DNA of 64,000 bases, taken from assembly GCF_039540405.1 (NCBI RefSeq), contig NZ_BAABEY010000028.1, forward strand, positions 1 to 64,000. The letters are read 5' to 3'. This stretch comes from Ravibacter arvi. Its GTDB lineage: Bacteria; Bacteroidota; Bacteroidia; Cytophagales; Spirosomataceae. Below, piece by piece: positions 1-9,077 of this stretch; the stretch's first letter is position 1; each line of letters opens with the position of its first letter. The translations under genes were made by a program, and so were the position numbers. The notes under the pieces were generated by a model that did no database searches, had not been told where the DNA came from, and worked only from the letters and a program-made list of their open reading frames with translations.

Positions 1-57
1 TTACTCTAAAAGAATATCAGCTTATGCTTCTTTATATTAGCCCCTTTCAAACATAAT

Positions 58-169
58 ACCTCTGCGGTTTACTTTTAACCACAAAGCTCACAAGGAGCAC
101 AAAGGCCCTTGGCGCCTAATTCATTAAAATAACCTCTGCGCTCTTGGTGTTCTCTGTGGTTTATTTTTT
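58..169. repeat. Intergenic imperfect inverted repeat (type C)
   Basis: The left part carries accacaaag and cacaaagg words and the right part carries ctctgcg and ttctctgtggtt words. Read as reverse complements they form an imperfect long hairpin around an AT-rich centre. No ORF crosses it. The stretch 1-286 holds nothing else I can name. It sits downstream of the cbpM-like gene, whose transcript runs towards it, so it could act as a 3' end structure, but this is inference. Confidence 0.45.
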
Positions 170-286
170 GACCACAGAAAATAGACAGGCTGTTAACAGG
201 TCCGCCTGGGTGAGAGATTTCCTGTTTTACAAATAACTTGGTAGTTGCCTCAAAGCAAATAAGAAAGGGGAAATGGATAAATTTCG

Positions 287-577
287 CTAATCCTCGTATA
301 GTTTCAGTCTGTTCTGAAGCCCGGCTACTTCGCGCTTCAATAGATCAATTTTGTACAAGAGGTACTGAATCGTTTCTATTCCCTCGGAATTAATGTCAAG
401 CTCATAGTGCCACCGGATGTACTTTTCAAGCTGTGGCAGGACTGAAAACGGCAGGAATCGCTCATTTTCGAAAAAAACAACCTCTATCAACCCCCCTTCG
501 GCGAGAGATTCAATGAAGGTCCGCTCAATGTCATACTTTCGACAATAGCTCGTTACGCTGATCATTTCAGTCTTCAT
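287..577 (-). CDS. CbpM-like chaperone modulator (MerR-like fold)
   Basis: A 96-residue protein directly downstream of a CbpA-type DnaJ gene. It begins with a short helix-turn-helix-like segment (YCRKYDIERTFIESLAEGGL) and ends in a heptad-like helix with LLKREVAGLQNRL. This size, order and position match CbpM, the small modulator that binds the J-domain of CbpA and inhibits its co-chaperone activity. In known systems CbpM is encoded just after cbpA, as here, with a 99-nt gap. The name rests on context plus general resemblance, because CbpM sequences diverge strongly. A stand-alone MerR-type regulator is the alternative, but a single short domain with no effector part makes that less likely. 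Confidence 0.7.
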   Translation of the reverse strand: MKTEMISVTSYCRKYDIERTFIESLAEGGLIEVVFFENERFLPFSVLPQLEKYIRWHYELDINSEGIETIQYLLYKIDLLKREVAGLQNRLKLYED

Positions 578-676
578 ATTTATAAAAGGTTGTCGGCTTT
601 GTTCAGCGGGCGATCCACAGAATGATTCCGAAGGTTGGTATCCGACTGCTTACGTCTGCCTTTTTTATGCTTTTGG

Positions 677-1579
677 TTATAACCTTGCAATCTCTTCAAA
701 CAGTGCTTTTTGCTTTTCCGAGAGATTGACAGGGATCTTTACCTGGTAGGTCACAATCAGGTTGCCAAATTCGCCCTGCTTTTTGTACACGGGAAATCCC
801 TTCCCTTTTAACTGCACTTTGGTGTTATTCTGCGTACCGGCAGCTACTTTCAGCTTGACCTGTCCGGTCAGTGTTTCCAGGGTTATCTCCCCGCCCAGGA
901 CCGCTGTATACAAATCTATTTCCCGGGTCATATAAAGATGGTCTCCAACGCGCGAGAACACCGGGTCCGGGAGAATGGTAAAAGTAATGTACAAATCGCC
1001 GGGCGGACCGCCGTTGGCCCCCGGCGCGCCATAGCCGCTCAGTTTAATCACCTGCCCGTCCGACACGCCGGCCGGAATAGTGATCCTGATATTTTTTCCA
1101 TTCACAGTAAGCACACGTGGCTGAGTCTCTGAAGCTTCCCGAAGGCTCAGCGAAAGCTCGGCCTGGTAATCGTGTCCCCTGAACCGCGACTCACGGCTGC
1201 CTGAACGACTGCGTTGCCCGAAGAGGGACTCAAAAAAGTCGGAGAAATTACCGCTGTCAAAATCCCCGGTGTAGTCTTGCCACCCCTGATAGGCGCCGCC
1301 GGTACCGGCTGACGAACCCTTCTGCCGTCTCCCCGCCTGCTCGAATTGTTCCGCATGCTGCCAATGCTCGCCGTACTCATCATACTTTTTCCGCTTTTCC
1401 GGGTCGCTTAGTACCTCATTCGCTTCATTAAGCTGCTGAAACTTCAATTTGGCTTCTTTGTCGTCCGGATTTAAGTCCGGATGTAGCTTCCGTGCAAGTT
1501 TTCTGTAAGCTTTTTTAATGTCGTCGGGGGAAGCATCCCGGCTGACCTCGAGAACTTTATAATAATCGATATAGGCCAT
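677..1579 (-). CDS. cbpA: DnaJ-type co-chaperone, CbpA class
   Basis: A 300-residue class B J-protein. The J-domain fills residues 1-70 and has the HPD motif (LHPDLNPDD) that stimulates DnaK ATPase. A Gly/Ser/Arg-rich linker follows (about 85-135, with FSDFFESLFGQ). The two C-terminal substrate-binding beta domains run from about 140 to 300 (IRITIPAGVSDGQVIKLSG, then the YTAVLGGEITLETLTG segment). There is no CxxCxGxG zinc region, which separates it from DnaJ proper. The next gene downstream looks like CbpM, supporting the CbpA assignment. It would cooperate with DnaK in the cytoplasm. The start is the only ATG that keeps the canonical J-domain N-terminus (MAYIDYYKVLEV). Confidence 0.9.
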   Translation of the reverse strand: MAYIDYYKVLEVSRDASPDDIKKAYRKLARKLHPDLNPDDKEAKLKFQQLNEANEVLSDPEKRKKYDEYGEHWQHAEQFEQAGRRQKGSSAGTGGAYQGWQDYTGDFDSGNFSDFFESLFGQRSRSGSRESRFRGHDYQAELSLSLREASETQPRVLTVNGKNIRITIPAGVSDGQVIKLSGYGAPGANGGPPGDLYITFTILPDPVFSRVGDHLYMTREIDLYTAVLGGEITLETLTGQVKLKVAAGTQNNTKVQLKGKGFPVYKKQGEFGNLIVTYQVKIPVNLSEKQKALFEEIARL

Positions 1580-1820
1580 TGGTTCCTTTCAGGTTACGAA
1601 GATGAAAATACGACTTTTGTCGCTCAAATAATATAGTCCGCTTTGAAACAGATCCCGTCCGGACTCCCCGTAACAGAATAAAAAACTAAAATAAAGGCTC
1701 GCTTCCTTATAAAATTTTGAACTAATACAACTTATTTCATAAATAATCGAATAAATGATAACTTTTTTCAATTTGCTTTGTTTGCCTAATCAGGTGCCCT
1801 TTTTCCGAAAAAAGTTCTTT

Positions 1821-3221
1821 ATGATCGCCCGCGTATCAAAAAGTTTCATCTATCTCTTTTGTTGGTTCTCCGCATCATTGTCAGTTCACGCCCAACAGAC
1901 CATTTCTTTGCCTGATGCCGTAAAGACCGCCAAAGAAAACTACGGAAGTATTAAGGCCAAGGCAAAATATGCCGCCGCTTCCAAAGCCGCCGCCGACTAT
2001 ACCCGGAGCGAATATCTGCCCAATCTCAATTTATCGGCGCAGTGGGATTACGGAACCGTAAACGGGCAAATAGGACCGGCCTACGGGTTCGGCGGGTTGG
2101 GTGTTGCCTCGTCCGGTCTCCCGTCGGCTTCTCAAAACTGGCGCGCGGCATTCGGGGCCATTTACCTGACGAATGTCAACTGGGACTTCTTCGCCTTTGG
2201 CCGTGTAAAACAAAAGATCAAAACTTCCGAGTCGATCGCCGTACGTGATGAGAAAGACCTGGAACAAGAAATATTCCAGCACACGATCAAAGTCTCGGCC
2301 GCCTACCTCAACCTGCTCGTTGCACAAAAGCTGCGCGCTTCCCTCGAAAAAAACCTGGAAAGAGCGCAAGCTATCGGCCTGGTGGTGACCACACGTGCGC
2401 GCACAGGGCTGGTTCCCGGCGTAGACTCGTCGCTGGCAAATGCCGAAATTTCAAATGCCCGGATTGCGATCACCCGTGCGCTCGACTTTGAGCAGGAACG
2501 GAGCAACCAACTTTCGGTACTGATGGGCGTGGCTCCCGAAACACTCACACTTGATTCATTATTTGTGACCAGCATACCCGTCGGACTTCAAACGCCTGCC
2601 GGACAGGTCAACGATACCCACCCGACCCTGCAGTATTATAAAAGCCGCATCCGGGTGAGCGAGCAGCAACGCCAGTATCTCAAAACGTTTTATTACCCGA
2701 CCTTCTCTATGGTAGGGGTATTTCAAACCAGGGGATCCGGCTTCGGGAGCGCCTACGCGGCCAACCCTACCGATTATACCCACAGTATTCTTACGGGCTT
2801 TAATCCGGTAAGAAGCAACTTCCTGTTCGGCCTGGGTGTTACATGGAACCTCACCCAACCGCTTCGGTACGCACACCAGGTAAAATCCCAGGATCTTATA
2901 AGCCGCGCCTTGCTGGATGAGTACCAATTGGCCGCCCAACAGCTGGACGCCCAGGCTGTACTTGCCGAAACCAAAATCAAAAATGCGCTCGACAACTACA
3001 GGGAAGCGCCGTTGCAAGTCAAAGCCGCCTCGGATGCTTACCTCCAGAAAACGGTCATGTACCGGAATGGTCTTGCGAATCTGGTAGACCTTAACCAAAC
3101 CTTATATGCCCTCATCAGGGCAGAAACAGATCGCGACATTGCCAACAACAACGTTTGGCAGGCGTTACTTCTCAAAGCCGCGGCATCGGGCGATTACTCA
3201 GTTTTCGAAAACGCGTTTTAA
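1821..3221 (+). CDS. TolC-family outer membrane efflux protein
   Basis: An outer-membrane channel of about 466 residues, first gene of a TolC/RND/adaptor operon. I chose the ATG at 1821 over an in-frame ATG at 1755 because it begins directly with a Sec signal peptide (MIARVSKSFIYLFCWFSASL, cleaved near VHAQQ). The body alternates long amphipathic helices rich in Ala, Gln and Lys with short beta stretches, as in the two OEP repeats of TolC. One example is the QKLRASLEKNLERAQAIG helix. The RND gene begins about 33 nt after its stop, and no regulator gene sits next to the operon. Substrate cannot be told from sequence. Confidence 0.88.
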   Translation: MIARVSKSFIYLFCWFSASLSVHAQQTISLPDAVKTAKENYGSIKAKAKYAAASKAAADYTRSEYLPNLNLSAQWDYGTVNGQIGPAYGFGGLGVASSGLPSASQNWRAAFGAIYLTNVNWDFFAFGRVKQKIKTSESIAVRDEKDLEQEIFQHTIKVSAAYLNLLVAQKLRASLEKNLERAQAIGLVVTTRARTGLVPGVDSSLANAEISNARIAITRALDFEQERSNQLSVLMGVAPETLTLDSLFVTSIPVGLQTPAGQVNDTHPTLQYYKSRIRVSEQQRQYLKTFYYPTFSMVGVFQTRGSGFGSAYAANPTDYTHSILTGFNPVRSNFLFGLGVTWNLTQPLRYAHQVKSQDLISRALLDEYQLAAQQLDAQAVLAETKIKNALDNYREAPLQVKAASDAYLQKTVMYRNGLANLVDLNQTLYALIRAETDRDIANNNVWQALLLKAAASGDYSVFENAF

Positions 3222-3253
3222 TTATCTCCGGAACGACCAGCAGAAAAATTACC

Positions 3254-6200
3254 ATGAATCTCATACGTTTCGCTTTACGAAAACCCATTACCATTATGGT
3301 ACTGGTCTCCGGCATGCTTTTCTTCGGAATCAACGCGGTCAGAACGATTAAAATTGACATTTTCCCGAAGCTCGACCTGCCGGTCATGTACCTCGCCCAC
3401 CCGTTTGGCGGTTATACTCCCAACCAGATGGAGACATTTTTCGGCAAACAGTACGTCAATATACTACTGTTCGTCAACGGGATCAAGACCATCGAAACCA
3501 GGAACGTCCAGGGACTTACCCTGATGAAAATTTCGTTTTATCCCGGTACGAATATGGCACAGGCCTCGGCCGAACTGAGCGCTTTTTCCAACCGGATACA
3601 AGCCATTTTCCCACCGGGTTCCAACCCGCCCTTCATCATCCGCTTTGACGCGTCCACGCTCCCGGTAGGCCAACTGGTCCTTTCCAGCGAGACCCGCGAC
3701 AATAACCAGTTGCTTGACCTCGCCAACGTTTACGTGAGATCCTCATTTACATCCATCCCGGGGATTGTATCAGCGCCTCCCTTCGGGGGAAATGTGCGCA
3801 CCATCGTGGTGAAAGTCAACCCGGAGCAGTTAAGGGCGCACAACCTGACGCCTGACCAGCTGGTGGAAGCCATCCGGCTCAACAACCAGACAAGCCCGTC
3901 AGGCAATATTCGCGTCGGTGAAAAGAACTACATTACCCCCACCAATACCACGATAAGAAACGTTGCTGATTTCGGCGATATACCACTTTTTAAAGGGGGT
4001 GGGGTACAAAACCTCTACCTCCGCGATATTGCCACCGTTGAAGATGGCGCTGATGTAACCATGGGGTACGGATTGGTCAACGGAAAAAGATCGGTTTACC
4101 TCAGTATTGCCAAAAGCGCCGACGCCTCTACCTGGGAAGTAGTCCAGAACCTGAAAAGAAGCCTGCCCCGCATCCAGAGCACTCTCCCTGAAGATGTCAG
4201 GCTCAGCTACGAATTTGACCAGTCACAATACGTGATGAATGCGGTCAAAAGCCTGGTCGAAGAGGGTGTTATCGGCGCGATACTTACCGGTTTAATGGTA
4301 TTGTTGTTCCTGGGCGACCCGAGGGGAGCGCTCATCGTAATCCTCACTATTCCCACCTCGATTATTACGAGTATCCTCTTTCTCAACCTTTTCGGCCAAA
4401 CGATCAACATTATGACATTGAGCGGGCTGGCCCTCGCTATCGGGATTCTCGTTGACGAAAGCACGGTAACTATCGAAAACATCCACCAGCACCTGGACAT
4501 GGGAAAACCCAAAGCGCTGGCTGTCTGGGACGCCTGTAAGGAAATTGCATTCCCTAAATTACTGATCCTCTTTTGTATTCTTGCCGTTTTCGCGCCGGCT
4601 TTCACCATGCAGGGCATTCCCGGCTCCATGTTTATGCCCCTGGCGCTGGCGATAGGCTTCAGCATGATAGCCTCTTATTTCCTCTCCCAGACATTTGTGC
4701 CGGTCATGGCCAACTGGATCATGAAAGGGCACGAGAAAAAGCAACTGCCTGCCGACCTGGAGGCCCACCTGACGGACAGCTCGTGGGAGCAGAAGCAAAT
4801 CCTCCTGGAACGGGAAGACAGCAATCTTGACGGAAAAATAAGCCGTTTTGAACGGCTTCGGATGCGCTTTCTGCGATTTACCCGCCGGACCATGCCCTAC
4901 CGGCGGCCTATCGTGGTGATCTATCTGTTGTGCACCGTCCTGCTGGCAGGGTTCATGGTTCGCCATATCGGGAAAGATGTTCTTCCCAAAGTAAACGGAC
5001 GGCAGTTCCAGGTCCGTTTGCGCGCCGCCGAGGGCACCCGCATCGAACGCACCGAACAAAAAACACTGGGCCTGATCCAGGTGGTAAAAGACCTCGTAGG
5101 AGCCGAAAACGTATCCGTCACCTCGGCTTATGTAGGCCAGCACCCCGGCCAGTTTTCCGTAAGCCCCATTTATCTCTGGATGTCCGGGCCCCAGGAAGCT
5201 GTATTGCAGGTCGCGCTGAAAGAAGGATTCCACGCCGATCTTGATGAACTGAAAGAACAAATCAGGCAGCACACTAAGAAAGTCATACCCGACATCACCC
5301 TCTCCTTCGAACCCATAGACCTTACCGACAAGATTCTCAGCCAGGGCTCACCCACCCCTATTGAAGTCAGAATGATGGGCCGGAGCAAGGCGGTCAACGA
5401 AGCGTACGCGAAAAAAGTGATGGAGAAAATGCGGGAAGTTCCTTTTCTCCGGGATATACAGCTTGGGCAATCCAACAAATACCCCGCTATCAAAATAGAA
5501 ATCGACCGTTTGCGCGCATCACAACTCGGGGTAGATATGGCCGATGTTTCCAGGTCGCTGATCACCTCCACTTCTTCCTCCCGCTATACCGACAAAAATA
5601 TCTGGGTAGACGAAAAAAGCGGCAACAGCTATGCTGTGCAGGTACTGGTTCCGGAAAGCCAGATGAACAGCATCTCGGATCTCAACGAAATACCGGTACT
5701 CAAGGGACAGGCCAGGCCGGTTTTGGGTGACATCGCCACTTTTACACCTGATACTACTTACGGGGAGAACAACAACCTTGGTGCGTTGCCCGTTCTTTCG
5801 GTAACTGCCAATTTATATGAAAAAGACCTCGGCGCAGCACAGAAAGCGGTACAGGAAGCCATTGCCTCGCTGGGTGAACTTCCCCGTGGCCTGACCGTGG
5901 AGCTGATCGGGATGAGCCAGACGCTTACGAGCACCCTGGATAGCCTCGAAAGCGGGCTATTGGTAGCCATTGTCGTGATTTTCCTGATGTTGGCAGCCAA
6001 CTTTCAGTCTTTCAGGGTTTCGGGCATTGTCCTCACCACAGTGCCGGCGGTAATTGTCGGCTCTCTTGCGCTTTTGCTGATGACCGGATCCACGCTCAAT
6101 CTTCAGTCGTACATGGGTATTATCATGTCCGTGGGAGTGTCCATTTCCAATGCCGTACTCCTGATTACCAACGCAGAGGAGCTCCGGCTTAAAAGCGGTA

Positions 6201-6499
6201 ATGCCGTTGATGCAGCCTATCAATCGGCCTCGCTGCGCCTGCGCCCTATCGTGATGACGGCCCTGGCGATGGTGGTAGGCATGATCCCCATGGCCCTTGG
6301 CCTCGGCGACGGCGGCGATCAAACCTCCCCGCTTGGACGGGCCGTGATCGGCGGGTTGTTTACCTCAACCTTTGCCGCTTTGTTTATTCTCCCGCTGGTA
6401 TTCGCCTGGGGACAAGGCAAAAGCTCCACACAGAGCGTTTCGCTTGATCCCGAAGATAGCGAAAGCAGGTTTTACGTTGCACCACCGAAGGGCCAATGA
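3254..6499 (+). CDS. RND efflux transporter, inner-membrane subunit
   Basis: A proton-driven RND pump of about 1081 residues (AcrB/MexB/CusA superfamily). The ATG at 3254 gives the usual N-terminus, a charged start followed by TM1 (RFALRKPITIMVLVSGMLFF). The longer frame from 3155 only overlaps the tolC gene. TM2-6 lie near residues 335-500, with the TM4 region ALAIGILVDESTVTIENI carrying the acidic residue used for proton relay. The second membrane block is near 880-1060. The cytoplasmic linker between the two halves holds a perfect EF-hand-like loop, D522-S-N-L-D-G-K-I-S-R-F-E533, unusual for this family. It overlaps the adaptor ORF by 4 nt. DES rather than the DD pair of AcrB is common in Bacteroidota members. 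Confidence 0.92.
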   Translation: MNLIRFALRKPITIMVLVSGMLFFGINAVRTIKIDIFPKLDLPVMYLAHPFGGYTPNQMETFFGKQYVNILLFVNGIKTIETRNVQGLTLMKISFYPGTNMAQASAELSAFSNRIQAIFPPGSNPPFIIRFDASTLPVGQLVLSSETRDNNQLLDLANVYVRSSFTSIPGIVSAPPFGGNVRTIVVKVNPEQLRAHNLTPDQLVEAIRLNNQTSPSGNIRVGEKNYITPTNTTIRNVADFGDIPLFKGGGVQNLYLRDIATVEDGADVTMGYGLVNGKRSVYLSIAKSADASTWEVVQNLKRSLPRIQSTLPEDVRLSYEFDQSQYVMNAVKSLVEEGVIGAILTGLMVLLFLGDPRGALIVILTIPTSIITSILFLNLFGQTINIMTLSGLALAIGILVDESTVTIENIHQHLDMGKPKALAVWDACKEIAFPKLLILFCILAVFAPAFTMQGIPGSMFMPLALAIGFSMIASYFLSQTFVPVMANWIMKGHEKKQLPADLEAHLTDSSWEQKQILLEREDSNLDGKISRFERLRMRFLRFTRRTMPYRRPIVVIYLLCTVLLAGFMVRHIGKDVLPKVNGRQFQVRLRAAEGTRIERTEQKTLGLIQVVKDLVGAENVSVTSAYVGQHPGQFSVSPIYLWMSGPQEAVLQVALKEGFHADLDELKEQIRQHTKKVIPDITLSFEPIDLTDKILSQGSPTPIEVRMMGRSKAVNEAYAKKVMEKMREVPFLRDIQLGQSNKYPAIKIEIDRLRASQLGVDMADVSRSLITSTSSSRYTDKNIWVDEKSGNSYAVQVLVPESQMNSISDLNEIPVLKGQARPVLGDIATFTPDTTYGENNNLGALPVLSVTANLYEKDLGAAQKAVQEAIASLGELPRGLTVELIGMSQTLTSTLDSLESGLLVAIVVIFLMLAANFQSFRVSGIVLTTVPAVIVGSLALLLMTGSTLNLQSYMGIIMSVGVSISNAVLLITNAEELRLKSGNAVDAAYQSASLRLRPIVMTALAMVVGMIPMALGLGDGGDQTSPLGRAVIGGLFTSTFAALFILPLVFAWGQGKSSTQSVSLDPEDSESRFYVAPPKGQ

Positions 6500-6567
6500 A
6501 TATCATTCCGATAAAAAACAGAAAACATAACAGAAAACGGGATTCACGTCTCCATATTCCTTTTGTC

Positions 6568-7680
6568 ATGACATCAGCCAGTCCGATCCGTCTTTTATTG
6601 CCTGCCTTGTTTGCGGCCGCCGTCTTATCCGGTTGCGGGAAAACTACCGCGAAGGAGCCGGAACAAGCCGAGGCTGCACCTGTCGAAGTAATCCGTTTAA
6701 AGAAAGGCGGGGTCTCATCCGAGTTAAAGCTGCCGGGTGAGCTTATTGCCTTTCAGAACGTGGACCTGTACGCCAAGGTCAACAGCTTTGTCAGGAAGCT
6801 GCATGCAGATGTGGGCAGCCAGGTGAGGGAGGGCACCCTTCTTGCCACGCTGGAGGCCCCTGAGGTAACCTCGCAACTTGCGGGCGCCGAGTCCCGCCTG
6901 AAATCGCAGGAAGCTGTGTTCCTGTCCAGCAAAGCCACTTACGAACGTTTGCTGGAAACCAGTAAAACCCCGGGAACCGTATCCCCCAACGACCTGGACA
7001 TAGCTTTTGCCAAACAACAATCGGACGCCGCCCTGCTCGAATCGGCAAGGGCCACACACCGCGAAATTGCCGATAACCGCAACTATCTCGAAATACGGGC
7101 CCCTTTTTCAGGAGTCATCACAGCACGGAATGTCAGCACAGGCGCCTATGTCGGCCCCTCGGGAAAAGGGTCTGAATTTCCGCTTTTTTCTTTAGTGGAA
7201 CAGCAAAAGCTTCGTTTGGTCGTAAGCCTCCCCGAAGCATACACCGGGTATACCAACCCCGACGCTGCTATCAGGTTCAGCGTGAGGGCGCTCCCCGGCA
7301 AGTTTTTTGAAGCCAAAATGAGCCGGCAATCCGGTGCTTTGGATGCCCGGCTCCGCGCTCAGCGAATTGAAATGGATGTACCGAACCAGGCCAAAACGCT
7401 CCTCCCGGGTATGGTTGCCGAAGTAAGCGTTCCCTTGTCCACAAAAGATTCTTCACTGAATGTCCCGGTAGGAGCCGTTCTGAATGCTCCGCTCGGCCTG
7501 TTCGTCATTAAAGTCACTGACGGGAAAGCCGTTTGGGTTCCCGTTACAATGGGCAGGAACGACGGGGTGAACGTGGAAGTAATAGGAAATATAAGCGAAG
7601 GAGACCTGGTCGTCCGGCACGCAAACGAAGAAATCCGGGATATGTCGACCCTGAAAAATGTAAAAGAAGCGGAGAAATAA
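6568..7680 (+). CDS. RND periplasmic adaptor (membrane fusion protein), lipoprotein
   Basis: The adaptor that joins the RND pump to the TolC channel. The frame opens at 6496 with an ATGA overlap on the pump gene, but the ATG at 6568 gives a clean lipoprotein signal (PIRLLLPALFAAAVLSGC, lipid-modified Cys near residue 23), so I prefer it. Translational coupling from 6496 cannot be excluded. The barrel-sandwich/lipoyl half-motif VRKLHADVGSQVREGTLLATL is followed by a helical hairpin (about 75-160), the second lipoyl half (LEIRAPFSGVITARNVSTGA), then beta-barrel and membrane-proximal domains. It is the last gene of the efflux operon and converges with exbD across a 9-nt gap. Confidence 0.9.
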   Translation: MTSASPIRLLLPALFAAAVLSGCGKTTAKEPEQAEAAPVEVIRLKKGGVSSELKLPGELIAFQNVDLYAKVNSFVRKLHADVGSQVREGTLLATLEAPEVTSQLAGAESRLKSQEAVFLSSKATYERLLETSKTPGTVSPNDLDIAFAKQQSDAALLESARATHREIADNRNYLEIRAPFSGVITARNVSTGAYVGPSGKGSEFPLFSLVEQQKLRLVVSLPEAYTGYTNPDAAIRFSVRALPGKFFEAKMSRQSGALDARLRAQRIEMDVPNQAKTLLPGMVAEVSVPLSTKDSSLNVPVGAVLNAPLGLFVIKVTDGKAVWVPVTMGRNDGVNVEVIGNISEGDLVVRHANEEIRDMSTLKNVKEAEK

Positions 7681-7689
7681 AACCGGGTA

Positions 7690-8082
7690 TTATTTGGCGG
7701 TTGCCATCACCATTTTGATATCCTCCTTAGCTCCGATTTCAAGCACATCTACCAGGTCCTGAACTGCCAGGCTTTTATCCAGGCGCAGCACAATGGTCCG
7801 CTCCTGGACATTCAGGAAAGTATTGTGCAGGGTTGTCTCCAACTGGTCCACCGGTATCGGTTGCTTGTCCAGGAAATAATTCCGCTCAGCATCAACCGAT
7901 AAAGTCATTTGTTTGGTATAGCTCCTTTGGGCGGCAGCTGCCTGGGGCAGCATCAGCTTGATCACGTTCGGGTTGGCCATCGTAGAGATAATCAGGAAGA
8001 ACAACATCAGGAAGAACATGATGTCGTTCAGCGAATGGGTAAAAACCTCCGGGGCAAACCTGCTTTTTCTGCGTATTTTCAT
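7690..8082 (-). CDS. exbD: ExbD/TolR-family biopolymer transport protein
   Basis: About 130 residues. A cytoplasmic Lys/Arg-rich N-terminus is followed by a single membrane segment with the family Asp (HSLNDIMFFLMLFFLIIST) that takes part in proton flow. A periplasmic domain ends in the D-K-x-x-x-x-Q-x-x-V type pattern (RLDKSLAVQDLVDVLE). I used the ATG at 8082, which starts the conserved basic N-terminus; an in-frame ATG at 8106 adds eight residues. It lies just after exbB in the same transcript and should energise a TonB-type protein encoded elsewhere. No tonB is in the window. Confidence 0.88.
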   Translation of the reverse strand: MKIRRKSRFAPEVFTHSLNDIMFFLMLFFLIISTMANPNVIKLMLPQAAAAQRSYTKQMTLSVDAERNYFLDKQPIPVDQLETTLHNTFLNVQERTIVLRLDKSLAVQDLVDVLEIGAKEDIKMVMATAK

Positions 8083-8130
8083 TACCAGTTCAATTTCTCG
8101 CGACAAATTTCACATCAATGCGGGGGCGGC

Positions 8131-8805
8131 TTACTTTCCTACCGGCTTTTGAAGCACGTCCAGGAAATCGGAAGCAGCCATTTGCAAACGCAATGCAAAG
8201 CGATCAATTTTCATGTTCAGCATATGATAGCCGGCGTAAGCGATCAAACCGATAATCAGACCTGAACCTGAAGTGATCATCTTCTCATACATACCACCCG
8301 ATATTGTGCTGATATTGAAATCGTTGGAGAGTGAAATGTCATAGAAAATCCGGATAATCCCTGCAATGGTACCCACGAACCCCAACATGGGAGCGATACC
8401 CGCAATTACCCCCAGGTACGACAGGTTTCCTTCAAGACGCTGCAGTTCGATCTGGCTGGCATTTTCGATAGTCGTTTCAATATCTTTGATCGGGTAGCCG
8501 ATGCGGCTGATGGCGCGCTCGAAAATTCTCCCGATGGCGTTCCGCTGGTTACGGCAAAGAGATTCGGCCGACTTCAGATTGCCTTCCTGAACAAAGTCTC
8601 TGATGTTGTCCACAAAATTCTGCTCAACTTTTCCGCTGGCATTGATTCCGAGAAAACGTTCGATAATCAGAAATATCGTTATCAGCAACAACAGCCCCAA
8701 GGGAAGCATTACCCATCCCCCTTTGCTCAATAAACCAAATAATGTCAGTCCCTGATCGGATGTAGCAACAAGGGTGGTATCGGAAATAGCCTGAAGAAGT
8801 ACCAT
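8131..8805 (-). CDS. exbB: MotA/TolQ/ExbB proton channel protein
   Basis: A 224-residue inner-membrane protein with three hydrophobic segments: one near residues 32-50 (GGWVMLPLGLLLLITIFLII) and two in the C-terminal half (LGVIAGIAPMLGFVGTIAGI and MITSGSGLIIGLIAYAGYH). The stretch GIAPMLGFVGTIAGII is the signature of the ExbB/TolQ/MotA channel core. Together with ExbD it would form the proton-conducting motor that powers TonB-dependent outer-membrane transport. It is first in a two-gene operon, about 48 nt ahead of exbD. The promoter and a leader hairpin are listed separately. Confidence 0.9.
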   Translation of the reverse strand: MVLLQAISDTTLVATSDQGLTLFGLLSKGGWVMLPLGLLLLITIFLIIERFLGINASGKVEQNFVDNIRDFVQEGNLKSAESLCRNQRNAIGRIFERAISRIGYPIKDIETTIENASQIELQRLEGNLSYLGVIAGIAPMLGFVGTIAGIIRIFYDISLSNDFNISTISGGMYEKMITSGSGLIIGLIAYAGYHMLNMKIDRFALRLQMAASDFLDVLQKPVGK

Positions 8806-8872
8806 TCTGGAAAATTTACAAAAATTATGTTATCTGGATCTTATGTATGACGCCAAGCCGGGATGCTTTACA

Positions 8873-8895
8873 CAAAAAAACGGGAACGATCCCGG
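8873..8895 (-). terminator. Terminator-like hairpin in the exbB leader
   Basis: On the minus strand a small GC stem (CGGGA / TCCCG, four-base loop) is followed by a run of seven or more T. It lies between a predicted -7 element at 8912-8919 and the exbB start, so it would be the first structure of the exbB leader. No other minus-strand gene lies upstream for it to terminate. The 5' arm can also pair, as atcccgg/ccgggat, with 8858-8864. Confidence 0.4.
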
Positions 8896-8911
8896 TTTAT
8901 TGTTTCAGGCC

Positions 8912-8919
8912 CAAAGTTA
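8912..8919 (-). promoter_or_regulatory. Predicted -7 element for exbB-exbD
   Basis: The minus strand reads TAACTTTG here, a full match to the Bacteroidota TAnnTTTG -7 element. I see no convincing TTG at the expected upstream distance. The transcript would start near 8905 and have a leader of about 100 nt. Confidence 0.4.
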
Positions 8920-8987
8920 GAAAAATAAATATAGCACAGCCTTCTACTCATCCACCGGGCATTAAATAATTTAGAATTGTTAACATG

Positions 8988-9077
8988 ATAAAAAGGTTTG
9001 AGCGGTGAGCGGTGAGCTATTTATTCATCAGTCGTTTGTGTGCCGCTTGTAGCTGATACCTCAAAGCTCATGGCTAT
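8988..9077. repeat. Type A dispersed intergenic repeat, copy 1
   Basis: A 90-nt intergenic element that begins ataaaaaggtttgagcgg and ends caaagctcatggctat. By eye it differs at only three positions from 42738-42827. It shares blocks, in inverse orientation, with 12197-12270 (agctttgaggt, gccgcacaaacgac, ctcaaacctt). The rest of 8806-9184 holds the exbB promoter region and otherwise nothing I recognise. Confidence 0.8.

Noticed and set aside
3155..3253. Longer start of the RND pump
   Set aside because: It overlaps the TolC gene by 67 nt and places 33 non-conserved residues before the usual cytoplasmic start and TM1.
4559..5272. Minus-strand ORF of 237 codons inside the RND gene
   Set aside because: It is antisense to the conserved pump, with a His/Gly-rich composition and no motif.
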